The notes: generated by a model not told the origin, from the sequence alone. A stretch of 64,000 bases of DNA from Roseibium sp. (GCA_017643925.1 JAEPML010000017.1:1-64000), one strand, 5' to 3'; positions 42,034-50,607 are shown, numbered from the stretch's first letter. A program made the numbers and translations.

Positions 42034-42347
42034 GATGGTGGTCCTATCTCGCTGGAGCCCCTCCAGCGCCTCTCTCTCGTGTGCCGCCCATATACACGTC
42101 CCGACGGCAATCACCAATCCGAAGATCCTGACTTCAGGATCTCAACCTAACAGGTAACTTTGAGCTATTCAAAACTGCATTACCAAACTTTGTGCCTTGA
42201 TCAAGGTCAATTCGACATGATGCGGCCAAACGACATAGCCTTTTTGCAAGTGGATTTTAGCTCAATTGCTACCGGAAATGTGTACCTTTGCGCCAATAAA
42301 CAACAATAAATTGAAGGTGGAAAAGAAGGGTCTTGTTTTTCCGAGAT
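42034..42347. other. hemA upstream region
   Basis: No gene is seen in this stretch. It holds the hemA promoter region with the FNR-type box (42197-42210) and an AT-rich section (42238-42350) with several CAATAAA runs towards the tetR operator. No other element could be defined. Confidence 0.5.
42197..42210. promoter_or_regulatory. FNR/FnrL-type box upstream of hemA
   Basis: TTGATCAAGGTCAA reads TTGAC-N4-ATCAA towards hemA, one base from the consensus TTGAT-N4-ATCAA. It is centred about 170 bases before the hemA ATG. In Rhodobacter hemA is controlled by FnrL, so oxygen control is plausible. Confidence 0.6.
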
Positions 42348-42371
42348 AAACATGAATACTGATTCATGTTT
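42348..42371. promoter_or_regulatory. TetR operator, perfect 10-bp-arm palindrome
   Basis: AAACATGAAT (42348-42357), a 4-base ACTG centre and ATTCATGTTT (42362-42371) form an exact inverted repeat 27 bases before the tetR ATG. The same core with TTTCATA flank occurs in the importer promoter at 24951-24976. Autoregulation by the TetR protein is the simplest reading. Confidence 0.75.
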
Positions 42372-42397
42372 CATAAATTTCGGAGGAACCGAACGGT

Positions 42398-43030
42398 ATG
42401 ACATCGGCCGGTCACGCAGAAGCGCCGCAAAGGACGCCAGGCAATCAACCCAAAACCGCTCGTGGTGAAGCGACCCGCAAGGCGATCCTTTCCGCTGCCG
42501 AACGGGTGATTGGCGCGAAGGGTTACAACGAAGCCTCGATAGGTTACATAACCAGCGAAGCCGGCGTCGCCCAGGGAACGTTCTACATCTATTTCAAAAC
42601 CAAGGAGGAGGTTTTTTCCGAACTGGTTCTGGAAATGGGGCGGCTCGTTCGTCACACGATTGCCGAATCCACGCAAGGCATTCAGAACAGGCTGGAGGCG
42701 GAAAAGGCGGGTCTGACGGCATTTCTTGAGTTCGTGCGCGCGCACCCGGACCTCTATCGTATTGTCCAGGAAGCGCTATTCGTCGATCCGGGCGCCTACC
42801 GCGAATACTATACAGCCTTTGAAGACGGCTACCGGGCCGGTCTTTCTTCAGCCCAGGAAGCAGGTCAAATCTCTCCGGGAGATGCAGAGACCCGGGCCTG
42901 GGCCTTGATGGGGATCGCCCGTGCCCTCGGTGAGCAGCTGGTGGTGTTCGACACGAAGAAGCCGATCTCCGAGTTGGTCGAGACAGCCTACGATCTGATC
43001 GCCAACGGCATCAAACCCGCGGAGAGCTGA
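42398..43030 (+). CDS. TetR-family transcriptional regulator
   Basis: A 210-residue repressor. The N-terminal HTH spans about 25-70 (TRKAILSAAERVIGAKGYNEASIGYITSEAGVAQGTFYIYFKTKEE). The C-terminal ligand domain (75-205) contains LRIVQEALFVDPGAYREYY-like sequence of the TetR_C group seen with acyl-CoA ligands. A GGAGGA site precedes the ATG. It lies directly behind its presumed operator and opens an operon of CoA-thioester enzymes; a CoA-thioester or the free acid is the likely inducer. A second operator in the importer promoter suggests a two-locus regulon. Confidence 0.9.
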   Translation: MTSAGHAEAPQRTPGNQPKTARGEATRKAILSAAERVIGAKGYNEASIGYITSEAGVAQGTFYIYFKTKEEVFSELVLEMGRLVRHTIAESTQGIQNRLEAEKAGLTAFLEFVRAHPDLYRIVQEALFVDPGAYREYYTAFEDGYRAGLSSAQEAGQISPGDAETRAWALMGIARALGEQLVVFDTKKPISELVETAYDLIANGIKPAES

Positions 43031-43032
43031 CA

Positions 43033-43806
43033 GTGCAGCTGGTCGAGACCGAAATCCGCAACGGCGCCATGTGGCTTTGGCTCAACCGGCCTGGCCGCCA
43101 CAATGCGCTTGTCCCGGAGCTGATCTCGAACCTGCGCACTGCTATTGTGGAAGCTGCAAAATCTGCCCCTGCCGCACTGGTTCTGTGTGGGCGTGGGCAT
43201 AGCTTTTCAACGGGGGGTGATGTCGGCGGTTTTCTGGATCATGCAGCCACACGCGAGCAGCTGATTCGCTATGCCAACGGTCTGGTTGCCGGTTTGCACG
43301 ACACCATCATGGACCTGCTGACCTTTCCTGCGCCGGTTCTGGCCGCAGTCAATGGTCCTGTCACGGGAGGATCCACCGGTCTTGTGCTTGCCGCAGACAT
43401 GGTCGCAATGGCTGACACGGCCTTTGTTCAACCCTATTACCGGGAAGTCGGTTTCGGACCGGATGGTGGTTGGACGGCGCTGTTGCCCGACCGTGTCGGA
43501 ACTGCACGGTCCCTGGAAGTCCAGTACCTGAATTCCCGATTGACGCCGGCCCAGGCGCAGGGGCTGGGTTTGGTCTCCCGGATTTGCCCGCGTTCGGATC
43601 TCGAAGGCGTCATCGACGACTGGGTTGCGAGCATTCGCGGTGGAATGGCGCAAACGCACGGCGTCACGCGATCCAATGTCTGGGACGATGCGCGCCTTGC
43701 TCTTGTACGTGCACGCCTCGAGCAGGAAAAGGAACAGTTTCTGAACCTGATTGTCCGCACGGAAACCCTTGAGGGCATGAAAAACTTTACCCGAAAGAGC
43801 GCGTGA
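43033..43806 (+). CDS. Enoyl-CoA hydratase/isomerase (crotonase fold) family protein
   Basis: A 257-residue crotonase-superfamily protein. Oxyanion-hole strands GRGHSFSTGGDVGGF and VNGPVTGGSTGLVLAADM are clear. The first catalytic Glu of hydratases (GxCEL) is absent (GSTGL), and the second region reads YYREVGFGPDGGW, so it may be an isomerase, dehalogenase or C-C lyase-like member rather than a hydratase. Translation starts with GTG 2 bases after tetR's stop. It acts on a CoA ester made by the downstream synthetase. Confidence 0.82.
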   Translation: MQLVETEIRNGAMWLWLNRPGRHNALVPELISNLRTAIVEAAKSAPAALVLCGRGHSFSTGGDVGGFLDHAATREQLIRYANGLVAGLHDTIMDLLTFPAPVLAAVNGPVTGGSTGLVLAADMVAMADTAFVQPYYREVGFGPDGGWTALLPDRVGTARSLEVQYLNSRLTPAQAQGLGLVSRICPRSDLEGVIDDWVASIRGGMAQTHGVTRSNVWDDARLALVRARLEQEKEQFLNLIVRTETLEGMKNFTRKSA

Positions 43807-43848
43807 AGCGCCCGAACTGAACTTGGACACCAGGTGTTGGGAGGACAC

Positions 43849-45390
43849 ATGGAGTTGTTGACGGATATGGCAGCAAAGCGCGCGGAGCTGACGCCCGATG
43901 CGATTGCCTTTGTCGATCACGAAACCGGCCGCTCATTTTCCTTCTTCGAGATCAATGAACGAGCAACACGGCTCGGAAACCTGCTGCTTGAACGCGGGTT
44001 GAAAAAGGGTGACCGGGTTGCCGTCCTCTGTCTCAACCATCCGGACTTCTTCGTGCTGCTGTTTGCAGCTCAAAAGACCGGCGTGCTTCTTGTGCCTCTC
44101 AATTGGCGGCAACCGGCGGGGGAGCTTGCACCTGTCCTGACGGCATCAGGTGCCGACCTCATTTTCGCAGATGCCCAGAATTGGGAAACAGCCGAAGAGC
44201 TCGCGACCGGTTCGGCAATAGAGGTTTTGCCGATCGGAGCCACGGAAGCGGTCAGCAGCGCGTTGGACGATCTCCTGAGCAAGGTCAGCGCAGCGGCAAT
44301 CGGCTGTGGCCAGATCAAGTCGGCAGCCCCCTGGTACCTGCTCTTCACGTCCGGAACCACAGGCCTGCCCAAGGCGGTTATCCAGACCGCGGGAATGGCC
44401 TATGCCAACATGATCAATTACGGACAGGCGACGGGCCTTTCCGTCAACGAGGCTGGTATCAATTTCCTGCCACTCTTTCACACGGCCGGTATCAACCTGC
44501 CTACGTTGCCGATCTTTCTGAATGGCGGCAAGTCGAGGATCTTGCGCAAGTTTGACGCCGAAACTGTTCTGGACCTGATCGGCACAGGCCAGGTAACGAC
44601 GTTTTTCGGTGTTCCGGCGATCTACCAGGCGCTTTCCCTGTCGGCCAGAATCGACAGGACGGACTTTTCGAACGTGCGTTCGCTCGGGTGTGGCGGGGCG
44701 CCAGTTCCCAAGTATCTCCTGGTTGAATTCCAGAAGCGCGGCGTCACGATTTGCAACGGCATGGGCATGACGGAGACCGGCCCGACTGTCTTCCTGATGG
44801 ATCGACAAAGTGCTGCTGACAAGATCGGGTCGGTCGGCAAACCGCAAATTCTCACTGACGTTCGGCTGGTCGATGGCGAGGGTGAAATTCTCGAAGGGCC
44901 CGGTGAGGGTGAGGTCCAGTTCCGTGGACCCAACATTACGCCGGGCTACATGGACAATCCCGGAGCCACTTCAGCGGCCTTTTCAGTCGATGGCTGGTTG
45001 AAATCCGGCGACGTGGCGCGCCGCGACGATGACGGCTACTACTACATCGTCGACCGTATCAAGGACATGTACATCTCCGGCGGTGAAAATGTTTATCCCG
45101 CCGAAGTGGAGAAGGTCCTGGTGACCCATCCTGCCATTCTGGAGGCGGTGGTCATCGGCGTTCCCGACCGGAAATGGGGGGAGGTCGGCGCAGCCTTTCT
45201 GCTCGTTCGGCCCGGGGAAACGGTGGACACCGGTTCACTTGCGGATTGGTGCCGAAATCATCTGGCTCCCTACAAGATCCCGAAGAGTTTCACGGTTACC
45301 GACGATCTGCCGCGCACAGCGGCAGGCAAGGTGCGCAAGAATATCCTGAAGGACAATTTCCTGGCTAAAAGAACACCGGAGGATGCGTGA
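43849..45390 (+). CDS. Acyl-CoA synthetase (AMP-forming)
   Basis: A 513-residue ANL-superfamily ligase that makes acyl- or aryl-CoA from a carboxylic acid, ATP and CoA. Motifs: P-loop YLLFTSGTTGLPKAV, NGMGMTETGP, the hinge region GWLKSGDVARRDDDGYYYIVDRIKD, ISGGENVYPAEVE and the C-terminal catalytic lysine PRTAAGKVRKN. The start at 43849 follows GGGAGGA. The substrate is probably the acid imported by the co-regulated ABC system at 25069-30802. A medium-chain, aromatic or branched acid cannot be distinguished by eye. Confidence 0.9.
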   Translation: MELLTDMAAKRAELTPDAIAFVDHETGRSFSFFEINERATRLGNLLLERGLKKGDRVAVLCLNHPDFFVLLFAAQKTGVLLVPLNWRQPAGELAPVLTASGADLIFADAQNWETAEELATGSAIEVLPIGATEAVSSALDDLLSKVSAAAIGCGQIKSAAPWYLLFTSGTTGLPKAVIQTAGMAYANMINYGQATGLSVNEAGINFLPLFHTAGINLPTLPIFLNGGKSRILRKFDAETVLDLIGTGQVTTFFGVPAIYQALSLSARIDRTDFSNVRSLGCGGAPVPKYLLVEFQKRGVTICNGMGMTETGPTVFLMDRQSAADKIGSVGKPQILTDVRLVDGEGEILEGPGEGEVQFRGPNITPGYMDNPGATSAAFSVDGWLKSGDVARRDDDGYYYIVDRIKDMYISGGENVYPAEVEKVLVTHPAILEAVVIGVPDRKWGEVGAAFLLVRPGETVDTGSLADWCRNHLAPYKIPKSFTVTDDLPRTAAGKVRKNILKDNFLAKRTPEDA

Positions 45391-45391
45391 C

Positions 45392-45787
45392 ATGAGCCTC
45401 GCAGACGCGGCGCCCGTGAGCGCCGAATTTTCCTGGACACCGCGGCAGTCCGACTTTGATGCCTTTGCGCGCCTGTCCGGCGATGACAATCCCATCCATG
45501 TGGATCCCGAATTTTCCGCACGCACCCGGTTCGGCCGCACGGTGTCTCACGGCATGCTGCTCTACAGTCGGGTTTTTGGGTATTTGCGGGATCTTTATCC
45601 CGGACGATCCCATGAAGTGCAGACCTTGATGTTTCCAAATCCCTCCTATGCCGATGAGAAACTCATTTTTTCCTTCACGGAAAATGCGGAGAAGACGGAC
45701 CAGGTCCTGATCGAGGTCAGACGACACCAGGATGGCGCTGTCACGCTGTCCGGAACCTGCGACCTGGGAGAGAAAACAGATGCTTGA
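45392..45787 (+). CDS. MaoC-family (hot-dog) enoyl-CoA hydratase subunit
   Basis: A 131-residue hot-dog protein with the hydratase-2 motif: D31 and H36 in LSGDDNPIHVDPEFSARTRFGRTVSHGMLL. It should hydrate or dehydrate an enoyl/3-hydroxyacyl-CoA. GGAGG lies 9 bases before the ATG at 45392; an ATG at 45383 sits on the ribosome site itself and is less likely. Its end overlaps the next gene by 8 bases, suggesting a two-subunit enzyme with that protein. Confidence 0.85.
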   Translation: MSLADAAPVSAEFSWTPRQSDFDAFARLSGDDNPIHVDPEFSARTRFGRTVSHGMLLYSRVFGYLRDLYPGRSHEVQTLMFPNPSYADEKLIFSFTENAEKTDQVLIEVRRHQDGAVTLSGTCDLGEKTDA

Positions 45788-46148
45788 ACTTGGTCAGCGC
45801 GCGGAGATCTCCCGCAGCTATTCAGAACAGGACATGCGCGATTTTGCGCTTTTGTCAGGCGACCAAGCGGATGTGCCGGCACACGTTCCGGGCCCATTGA
45901 TCGGCGGCCTGTTTTCCTATCTGCTCGGTGTGAAATTGCCCGGCCGTGGAACGAATTACCTGAAGCAGAGCCTCGAATTCCTGGCGCCGGCCCCAACCGG
46001 AGAAGACCTGACCGCGTCGGTAACAATCACGCGGCTTCGCCCGGAAAAACACCTAGTTGACCTTGAAACCGTCTGCGAAACCGCTAATGGCACGCGGATT
46101 TGCCAGGGCAGGGCGCTTGTTTACGTCGAGGATGTCGGCAAGGAATGA
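45780..46148 (+). CDS. MaoC-like hot-dog protein with degenerate active-site loop
   Basis: A 122-residue partner hot-dog protein. The region equivalent to GDxNPxH reads LLSGDQADVPAHVPGPLIGG, so the Asp-His spacing of active hydratases is disturbed. The fold signature VKLPGRGTNYLKQSLEFLAPAPTGEDL is kept. It starts within the end of the preceding MaoC gene. A heterodimer of one active and one inactive subunit, as in some steroid-type hydratases, is a plausible model. Confidence 0.75.
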   Translation: MLELGQRAEISRSYSEQDMRDFALLSGDQADVPAHVPGPLIGGLFSYLLGVKLPGRGTNYLKQSLEFLAPAPTGEDLTASVTITRLRPEKHLVDLETVCETANGTRICQGRALVYVEDVGKE

Positions 46149-46239
46149 ACTGGCCTGACGGGCCGAAGATCGTGCCATACCTGGAAATTCATTCAACGGC
46201 CAGGTTGACTGAAGGCGCTTGCTGTCTCATGTCTTTGCC

Positions 46240-46587
46240 ATGGTTGTTCGACTGCCGGATGAAAGCAAACTCACCGATGTCCTGAAGGCGGTAAGCGAAC
46301 CGCGGCGCCGTGCATTGCTGACGCTGCTGGTTCAGAACGGCCCGACGCGGGTAACGGATCTTGCCCGGCATTTCGATGTCAGCCTCAATGCGGTTTCCAA
46401 ACACATCAAGACACTGGAAGCTGCCGGACTGGTGCGCCGGCGCACCGAATGGCGCGAGCATCTGATTGAACCGGACATGGGGCCTGTTTCCGAGATCGAT
46501 CTGTGGTTCCGGGAACTGCGTTCGATCTGGGAAAAGCGGCTTGATGGCCTGGAAGAACTGATCTCCGAGGAGACTGAACATGAGTGA
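46240..46587 (+). CDS. ArsR-family transcriptional regulator
   Basis: A 115-residue winged-helix repressor without metal-binding cysteines. The HTH reads LKAVSEPRRRALLTLLVQNG then VTDLARHFDVSLNAVSKHIKTLEAAGLVRRR. This is the SdpR-like subgroup that pairs with SRPBCC/AHSA1 proteins. The ATG at 46240 fits the family best but has no clear ribosome site; a TTG at 46219 with GAAGG upstream is the alternative. It overlaps the next gene by 8 bases. Confidence 0.85.
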   Translation: MVVRLPDESKLTDVLKAVSEPRRRALLTLLVQNGPTRVTDLARHFDVSLNAVSKHIKTLEAAGLVRRRTEWREHLIEPDMGPVSEIDLWFRELRSIWEKRLDGLEELISEETEHE

Positions 46588-47011
46588 GATGAGCGTCGTC
46601 GTATCCCGTCGCTTTGCCGCGCCGGTTGCCCGTGTCTTCGAAGCCTGGCTCGACCCTGATGCATTGGCAAGGTTCATGTTTCCCGGCCCCGACATGTCGG
46701 TGCCTTCAGTCAAGACGGATCCGGTTGTCGGTGGCGCGTTCGAAATTGTGATGCAGGCCGGTGACCGGCGGATGCCGCATCGCGGTGTCTACAGGGAAAT
46801 CAACCGATACAGCAGGTTGTCCTTTACATGGGAAGGTCCATTCACCGAGCCGGACAGTCTCGTGACGCTCGATTTCTGGGATGTGAACGGAGAAACGGAG
46901 CTGACACTGACACATGTCCGCTTCCCCTCCGAGGAGAGCCGCACCAACCACGAAGGCGGCTGGATACGGATATTCGACTGTCTGGGGACCATGGTCTGCT
47001 CAGTCCGCTGA
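46580..47011 (+). CDS. SRPBCC (AHSA1-like) ligand-binding domain protein
   Basis: A 143-residue START/Bet-v1-fold protein of the AHSA1 group: VVVSRRFAAPVARVFEAWLDPDALARF, then VGGAFEIVMQAG and LTHVRFPSEE with HEGGWIRIFDCL near the end. Such proteins bind hydrophobic ligands, and this pair (ArsR then SRPBCC) is very common in alphaproteobacteria; the ligand is unknown. It is translationally coupled to the ArsR gene and convergent with the DUF427 gene. Confidence 0.88.
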   Translation: MSEMSVVVSRRFAAPVARVFEAWLDPDALARFMFPGPDMSVPSVKTDPVVGGAFEIVMQAGDRRMPHRGVYREINRYSRLSFTWEGPFTEPDSLVTLDFWDVNGETELTLTHVRFPSEESRTNHEGGWIRIFDCLGTMVCSVR

Positions 47012-47018
47012 AGGGTTT

Positions 47019-47408
47019 CTAGTCGCCCTCCACCAGGCGAACCTTGCTGGGCCAAAAGGCATAGTGACCTGCGAGGCGGCGCGTCATGTCCAAGGGTGTC
47101 TTGTAGACCCAGGCCAGTTCTTCACCATCCAGGGCGACGTAGCTGGCGTCCCCCTTGATCGGGCAGTAGGTGGATTTGTCCAGCGGGCTGAAGTCAGCCC
47201 TCAGATCGGATTCGGGAACGTAAATGACCGGATCGTAGACGGATTTGCCAACTTCCAGCACACGGAGCGCATTTTCACTTTCTGCCAGCAAAACGTCACC
47301 TGCATAGACGCGGACCCGGCGCGGAACATCCTTGATCACCATCAGGTGAAACGCATTGTCCGGATTGCGAATGGCGTCATCGAACGCGGCTGATTCCAGA
47401 ACAGACAT
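47019..47408 (-). CDS. DUF427 domain protein
   Basis: A 129-residue DUF427 protein. The family pattern VRVYAGDVLLAESENALRVLEVG, the Tyr-rich strand DPVIYVPESDL, STYCPIKGDASYVAL and the end HYAFWPSKVRLVEG are all present at normal length. The biochemical role is unknown. It is a single gene facing the SRPBCC gene. Confidence 0.88.
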   Translation of the reverse strand: MSVLESAAFDDAIRNPDNAFHLMVIKDVPRRVRVYAGDVLLAESENALRVLEVGKSVYDPVIYVPESDLRADFSPLDKSTYCPIKGDASYVALDGEELAWVYKTPLDMTRRLAGHYAFWPSKVRLVEGD

Positions 47409-47486
47409 GTTGTTCTCCTCTTCACCGTTCTAAAGGTGGGGGCATGTTTCCGCCAAGGCAAAAACAAATATCTGACATTGCCGTGA

Positions 47487-47535
47487 AAAAAATCCGGTTC
47501 GATTTTTTGACCTTTGGGGACGGAATTTGGTCAAA
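47487..47535 (+). promoter_or_regulatory. gckA promoter with LacI-like operator
   Basis: AAAAAATC (47487-47494) and GATTTTTT (47501-47508) are exact inverted arms around CGGTTC. They overlap TTGACC (47507-47512), which is 18 bases from TCAAAT (47531-47536). The block CGATTTTTTGAC is close to CGATTTTGTTGAC in the lacI-gene operator at 50802-50833, so the same regulator may bind both. Confidence 0.45.
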
Positions 47536-47608
47536 TGTGCCTTGAAAAGGTGCCGCGGAAAGCGTTCTTACAGCGCAAATTGTGGTCCAACTGAAAGGTT
47601 CCGTCCTG

Positions 47609-48865
47609 ATGAGCGAGCAATCACAGGCATTTCTGAGACAGCTTTTTGAGCGCGCCGTGGAGGTCGCAGACCCCATGAAGAGCCTTGCCGCTCATCTGCC
47701 GGAAAAGCCTGACGGACGGATCGTGGTGATTGGAGCGGGAAAGGCATCGGCACGCATGGCCGAGGCCGTCGAGGCGGCCTGGGGCCCGTGTGAAGGGTTC
47801 GTGATTACGCGCTATGGCTATGCCCGTCCCTGTGAAGGGATCGAGATTGTCGAAGCGGCCCATCCCGTACCAGACGAGGCAGGCCGCGATGCTACCCAGC
47901 GACTGCTGTCTTATCTTGAAGGACTGGGTGAAGGGGACGAGGTGCTGGCGCTGATCTCCGGGGGCGCTTCTGCATTGCTCACGGCACCTGCCGGCGAGAT
48001 CACGCTTGCCGAGAAGCAGGAGGTGAACCAGAAGCTTCTCAGTTCGGGAGCCCCGATCGGCCAGATGAACGTCGTCCGCAAACACCTGAGCAAGGTGAAG
48101 GGAGGACAATTGGCCGCTGCCGCCTATCCGGCGAAGATGTATGCGTTGCTGTTATCCGATGTTCCCGGAGACGATCCGGCGGAGATCGGCTCGGGTCCGA
48201 CGGTCGGCGACCAGAGCACGGCGGACGACGTCAAGGCAATCCTCGGCCAATGGGAGATTCAGGTTCCGGAATCCGTGCGTGAGGTGCTGACCAAACCGAC
48301 AGGCGTCCTGTCCCCTGATGCGCCCGAGCTGTCTAGGGTCACGAACAAGATCTTTGCCGCGCCGTCCCAGTCGCTTGAAGCTGCAAAAGTGCTTGCCGAG
48401 GAAAAGGGGTTCGACGTCGAGATCCTCGGGGATGCACTCGAAGGTGAAGCACGTGATGTGGCTGCAGAACAAGCCAGGCTAGCGCGCCAGCGCAAGGCGG
48501 AGCGGGCCGGATCCGGCAAGCCACTCGTGTTGATGTCAGGTGGAGAGCTGACGGTGACCCGGCGCGGGAACGGCGTTGGTGGACCCAATGCGGAATTCGC
48601 GTTGGCGCTGGCACTCGCGCTTGACGGCGCAGAGGGGATCACCGCGATTGCCTGTGATACGGATGGTGTCGATGGCGCGGCGGAAGTTGCCGGTGCCGTC
48701 ATCGGACCGGACACGCTGCCAAAGGCGCGCGCAGCGGGCCATTCGCCGGAAGAGGCACTTGCCCAGAATGATGCGCATGGCTTTTTCGAGCGCATTGGCG
48801 ATCAGGTGATTACCGGGCCGACGCTGACAAATGTGAATGACTTCCGCGCGATCCTTGTCGAGTAG
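47609..48865 (+). CDS. Glycerate 2-kinase (GckA/TtuD, MOFRL family)
   Basis: A 418-residue kinase that converts D-glycerate to 2-phosphoglycerate. The N-terminal DUF4147 domain has VVIGAGKASARMAEA, EAAHPVPDEAGRDAT, LALISGGASALLTAP and MNVVRKHLSKVKGGQLA; the C-terminal MOFRL domain has LMSGGELTVTRRGNGVGGPNAEFALALAL and ITGPTLTNVNDFRAILV. The ATG at 47609 is taken with AAAGG upstream; a GTG at 47582 is possible. Old annotations call this hydroxypyruvate reductase. In this locus it would handle glycerate released from a glycosylglycerate. Confidence 0.9.
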   Translation: MSEQSQAFLRQLFERAVEVADPMKSLAAHLPEKPDGRIVVIGAGKASARMAEAVEAAWGPCEGFVITRYGYARPCEGIEIVEAAHPVPDEAGRDATQRLLSYLEGLGEGDEVLALISGGASALLTAPAGEITLAEKQEVNQKLLSSGAPIGQMNVVRKHLSKVKGGQLAAAAYPAKMYALLLSDVPGDDPAEIGSGPTVGDQSTADDVKAILGQWEIQVPESVREVLTKPTGVLSPDAPELSRVTNKIFAAPSQSLEAAKVLAEEKGFDVEILGDALEGEARDVAAEQARLARQRKAERAGSGKPLVLMSGGELTVTRRGNGVGGPNAEFALALALALDGAEGITAIACDTDGVDGAAEVAGAVIGPDTLPKARAAGHSPEEALAQNDAHGFFERIGDQVITGPTLTNVNDFRAILVE

Positions 48866-48984
48866 TCAGAAGGAATTGAGCTGCCAGAGGCAAGTCGCAA
48901 CATTTGCGGAAACGGTGTTAAGCTTTTCCGGGTATCCCGGATATGCTTTGCATCAGGTCTTTGATTTTTCTTCAGGGGTAGCGC

Positions 48985-50166
48985 TTGTCGGAAGTCACCA
49001 TTACCCGAGCGGTTCGCATGCCGGACCCCTTCCGGATTGAGAGGTTTCTGTCCAATCCGAAACTCGGACCGCGCTTGCTGTTCTTCAGCGGTGGCTCCGC
49101 GCTCAATGGCGTTGCCCAGTATCTCAAGAAGTACACGCACAATTCCTTTCACCTGGTAACACCCTTCGATTCCGGCGGCAGCTCGCAGGGACTGCGCGTG
49201 GCTTTCAACATGCCTGCGATCGGGGATCTCAGAAGCAGGATGATGGCCTTGGCCGACGAGACGGTCCTTGGGCATCCGGATGTTTTCCGCCTGTTTACGC
49301 ATCGATTTTCGAAAGAGGCCGAACAGGCAGATCTGTCACGCCAACTGGAAACCATGATTGCGGGCACTCACCCGCTTGTCGCGGCCATCGAGCAGCCCAT
49401 GCGCATGTTGATCCAGAACCAGCTCGGCATGTTTCATGCGGCGCGACCGAAGAGTTTCGATCTGAGAGGGGCCAGTATTGGCAATCTCATTATGGCTGGC
49501 GGTTATCTCAACCAGAACCAGCAGCTCGAGCCAATCGTCCTTCTGGTGTCGAAACTCGTCGGCGTACAAGGAACCGTCGGACCCGTGTCGGATGACAATC
49601 TGCACCTGGCGGCCGAACTTGAAAATGGCGAGGTCGTGATCGGGCAGCACCTACTGACCGCGAAAGAACACCCCCCACTGGCATCGCCGATCAAGGAGCT
49701 TTTCCTGAACCGTGGCTTGGCGGATCATGAACCGGTCCGGGCCAGGTTCCCAGAGCGAAATCGCACATTCGTCCAGTCCGCAGACCTGATCTGCTATGCT
49801 CCCGGGAGTTTTTACAGCAGCCTGATCGCCAATCTCCTGCCGGAAGGCGTTGGGCAATCGATTGCCTCGTGCACCGTCCCGAAGGTCTATGTGCCCAGTC
49901 TTGGGCATGACCCGGAAACGGCCGGCATGGACTTGCTCGGTCAGGTCGAGACCCTGCTCGGTTACCTGAGACGCGATGCAGGTGAGGCATGCCCGACGGA
50001 AAAGTTGCTCAATCTCGTCGTCGCCGACGAAGACACCCCGGACGAACTTGCCGAGAAAGTAAGGTCTCTCGGTATCCCGGTCTTGAAACTGGGTCTGATC
50101 ACACCGACATCGGCACCATATTATGATCCCGAGCCGTTGTGCGAAGCCCTGGTGTCCCTTGTGTGA
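48985..50166 (+). CDS. CofD-like protein (GAK-system type)
   Basis: A 393-residue relative of 2-phospho-L-lactate transferase (CofD) and YvcK. The N-terminal block LGPRLLFFSGGSALNGVAQYL with the TPFDSGGSS loop binds nucleotide in this fold; VGPVSDDNLHLAAELENGEVV and SADLICYAPGSFYSSLIANLLPEGVG follow. It matches the CofD-like group named GAK system. TTG at 48985 has AGGGG 6 bases upstream; the first ATG (49018) would cut the conserved start. No F420 genes are near, so it is unlikely to serve F420. A phospho-glycerate-related reaction is conceivable beside glycerate kinase. Confidence 0.8.
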   Translation: MSEVTITRAVRMPDPFRIERFLSNPKLGPRLLFFSGGSALNGVAQYLKKYTHNSFHLVTPFDSGGSSQGLRVAFNMPAIGDLRSRMMALADETVLGHPDVFRLFTHRFSKEAEQADLSRQLETMIAGTHPLVAAIEQPMRMLIQNQLGMFHAARPKSFDLRGASIGNLIMAGGYLNQNQQLEPIVLLVSKLVGVQGTVGPVSDDNLHLAAELENGEVVIGQHLLTAKEHPPLASPIKELFLNRGLADHEPVRARFPERNRTFVQSADLICYAPGSFYSSLIANLLPEGVGQSIASCTVPKVYVPSLGHDPETAGMDLLGQVETLLGYLRRDAGEACPTEKLLNLVVADEDTPDELAEKVRSLGIPVLKLGLITPTSAPYYDPEPLCEALVSLV

Positions 50167-50196
50167 CCCGTCAACGCCTCCCTGGAGTTCAAACAC

Positions 50197-50607
50197 ATGA
50201 AGCGCACGCCTTTGCTAAACCGGCATCTGAGCAAGCTCGTTGCTTCGCTCGGGCATATGGATGAAATCGTTGTCGCAGATGCTGGCCTACCGATCCCGCC
50301 CAATGTCGGCGTAATTGATCTGGCTGTCTCTCCGGGTATTCCGGGTTTCCTGGATGTGCTTGACGTTTTGTCCCAGGAACTAATCATCGAAAAAGCGATT
50401 TTTGCCGACGAGGCGGGCCCCGAACTGGCGACCCGGGTCGAAGTCAAACTCGCGCACTGGGCGGCAGAGACGGGCAAGCCGATCGAGCAGGAACAGGTCT
50501 CGCACGAGGACTTCAAGAAGCGTTGTGCGACGGCAAAAGCCGTGATCCGGACGGGGGAGTTCACGCCATTTGCCAACATCATTCTAATTTCCGGCGTTCC
50601 CTTTTAA
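50197..50607 (+). CDS. rbsD: D-ribose pyranase-like protein (RbsD/FucU family)
   Basis: A 136-residue sugar mutarotase. The opening MKRTPLLNRHLSKLVASLGHMDEIVVADAGLPIP has the catalytic H20 and D28 of RbsD. The C-terminus (VIRTGEFTPFANIILISG) carries the family R/E-x-TPxAN pocket. It interconverts ring forms of a sugar released in the cell. It sits 30 bases after the CofD-like gene in a locus for a glycosylglycerate, so the sugar may not be ribose; the gene symbol denotes the family only. Confidence 0.85.
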   Translation: MKRTPLLNRHLSKLVASLGHMDEIVVADAGLPIPPNVGVIDLAVSPGIPGFLDVLDVLSQELIIEKAIFADEAGPELATRVEVKLAHWAAETGKPIEQEQVSHEDFKKRCATAKAVIRTGEFTPFANIILISGVPF

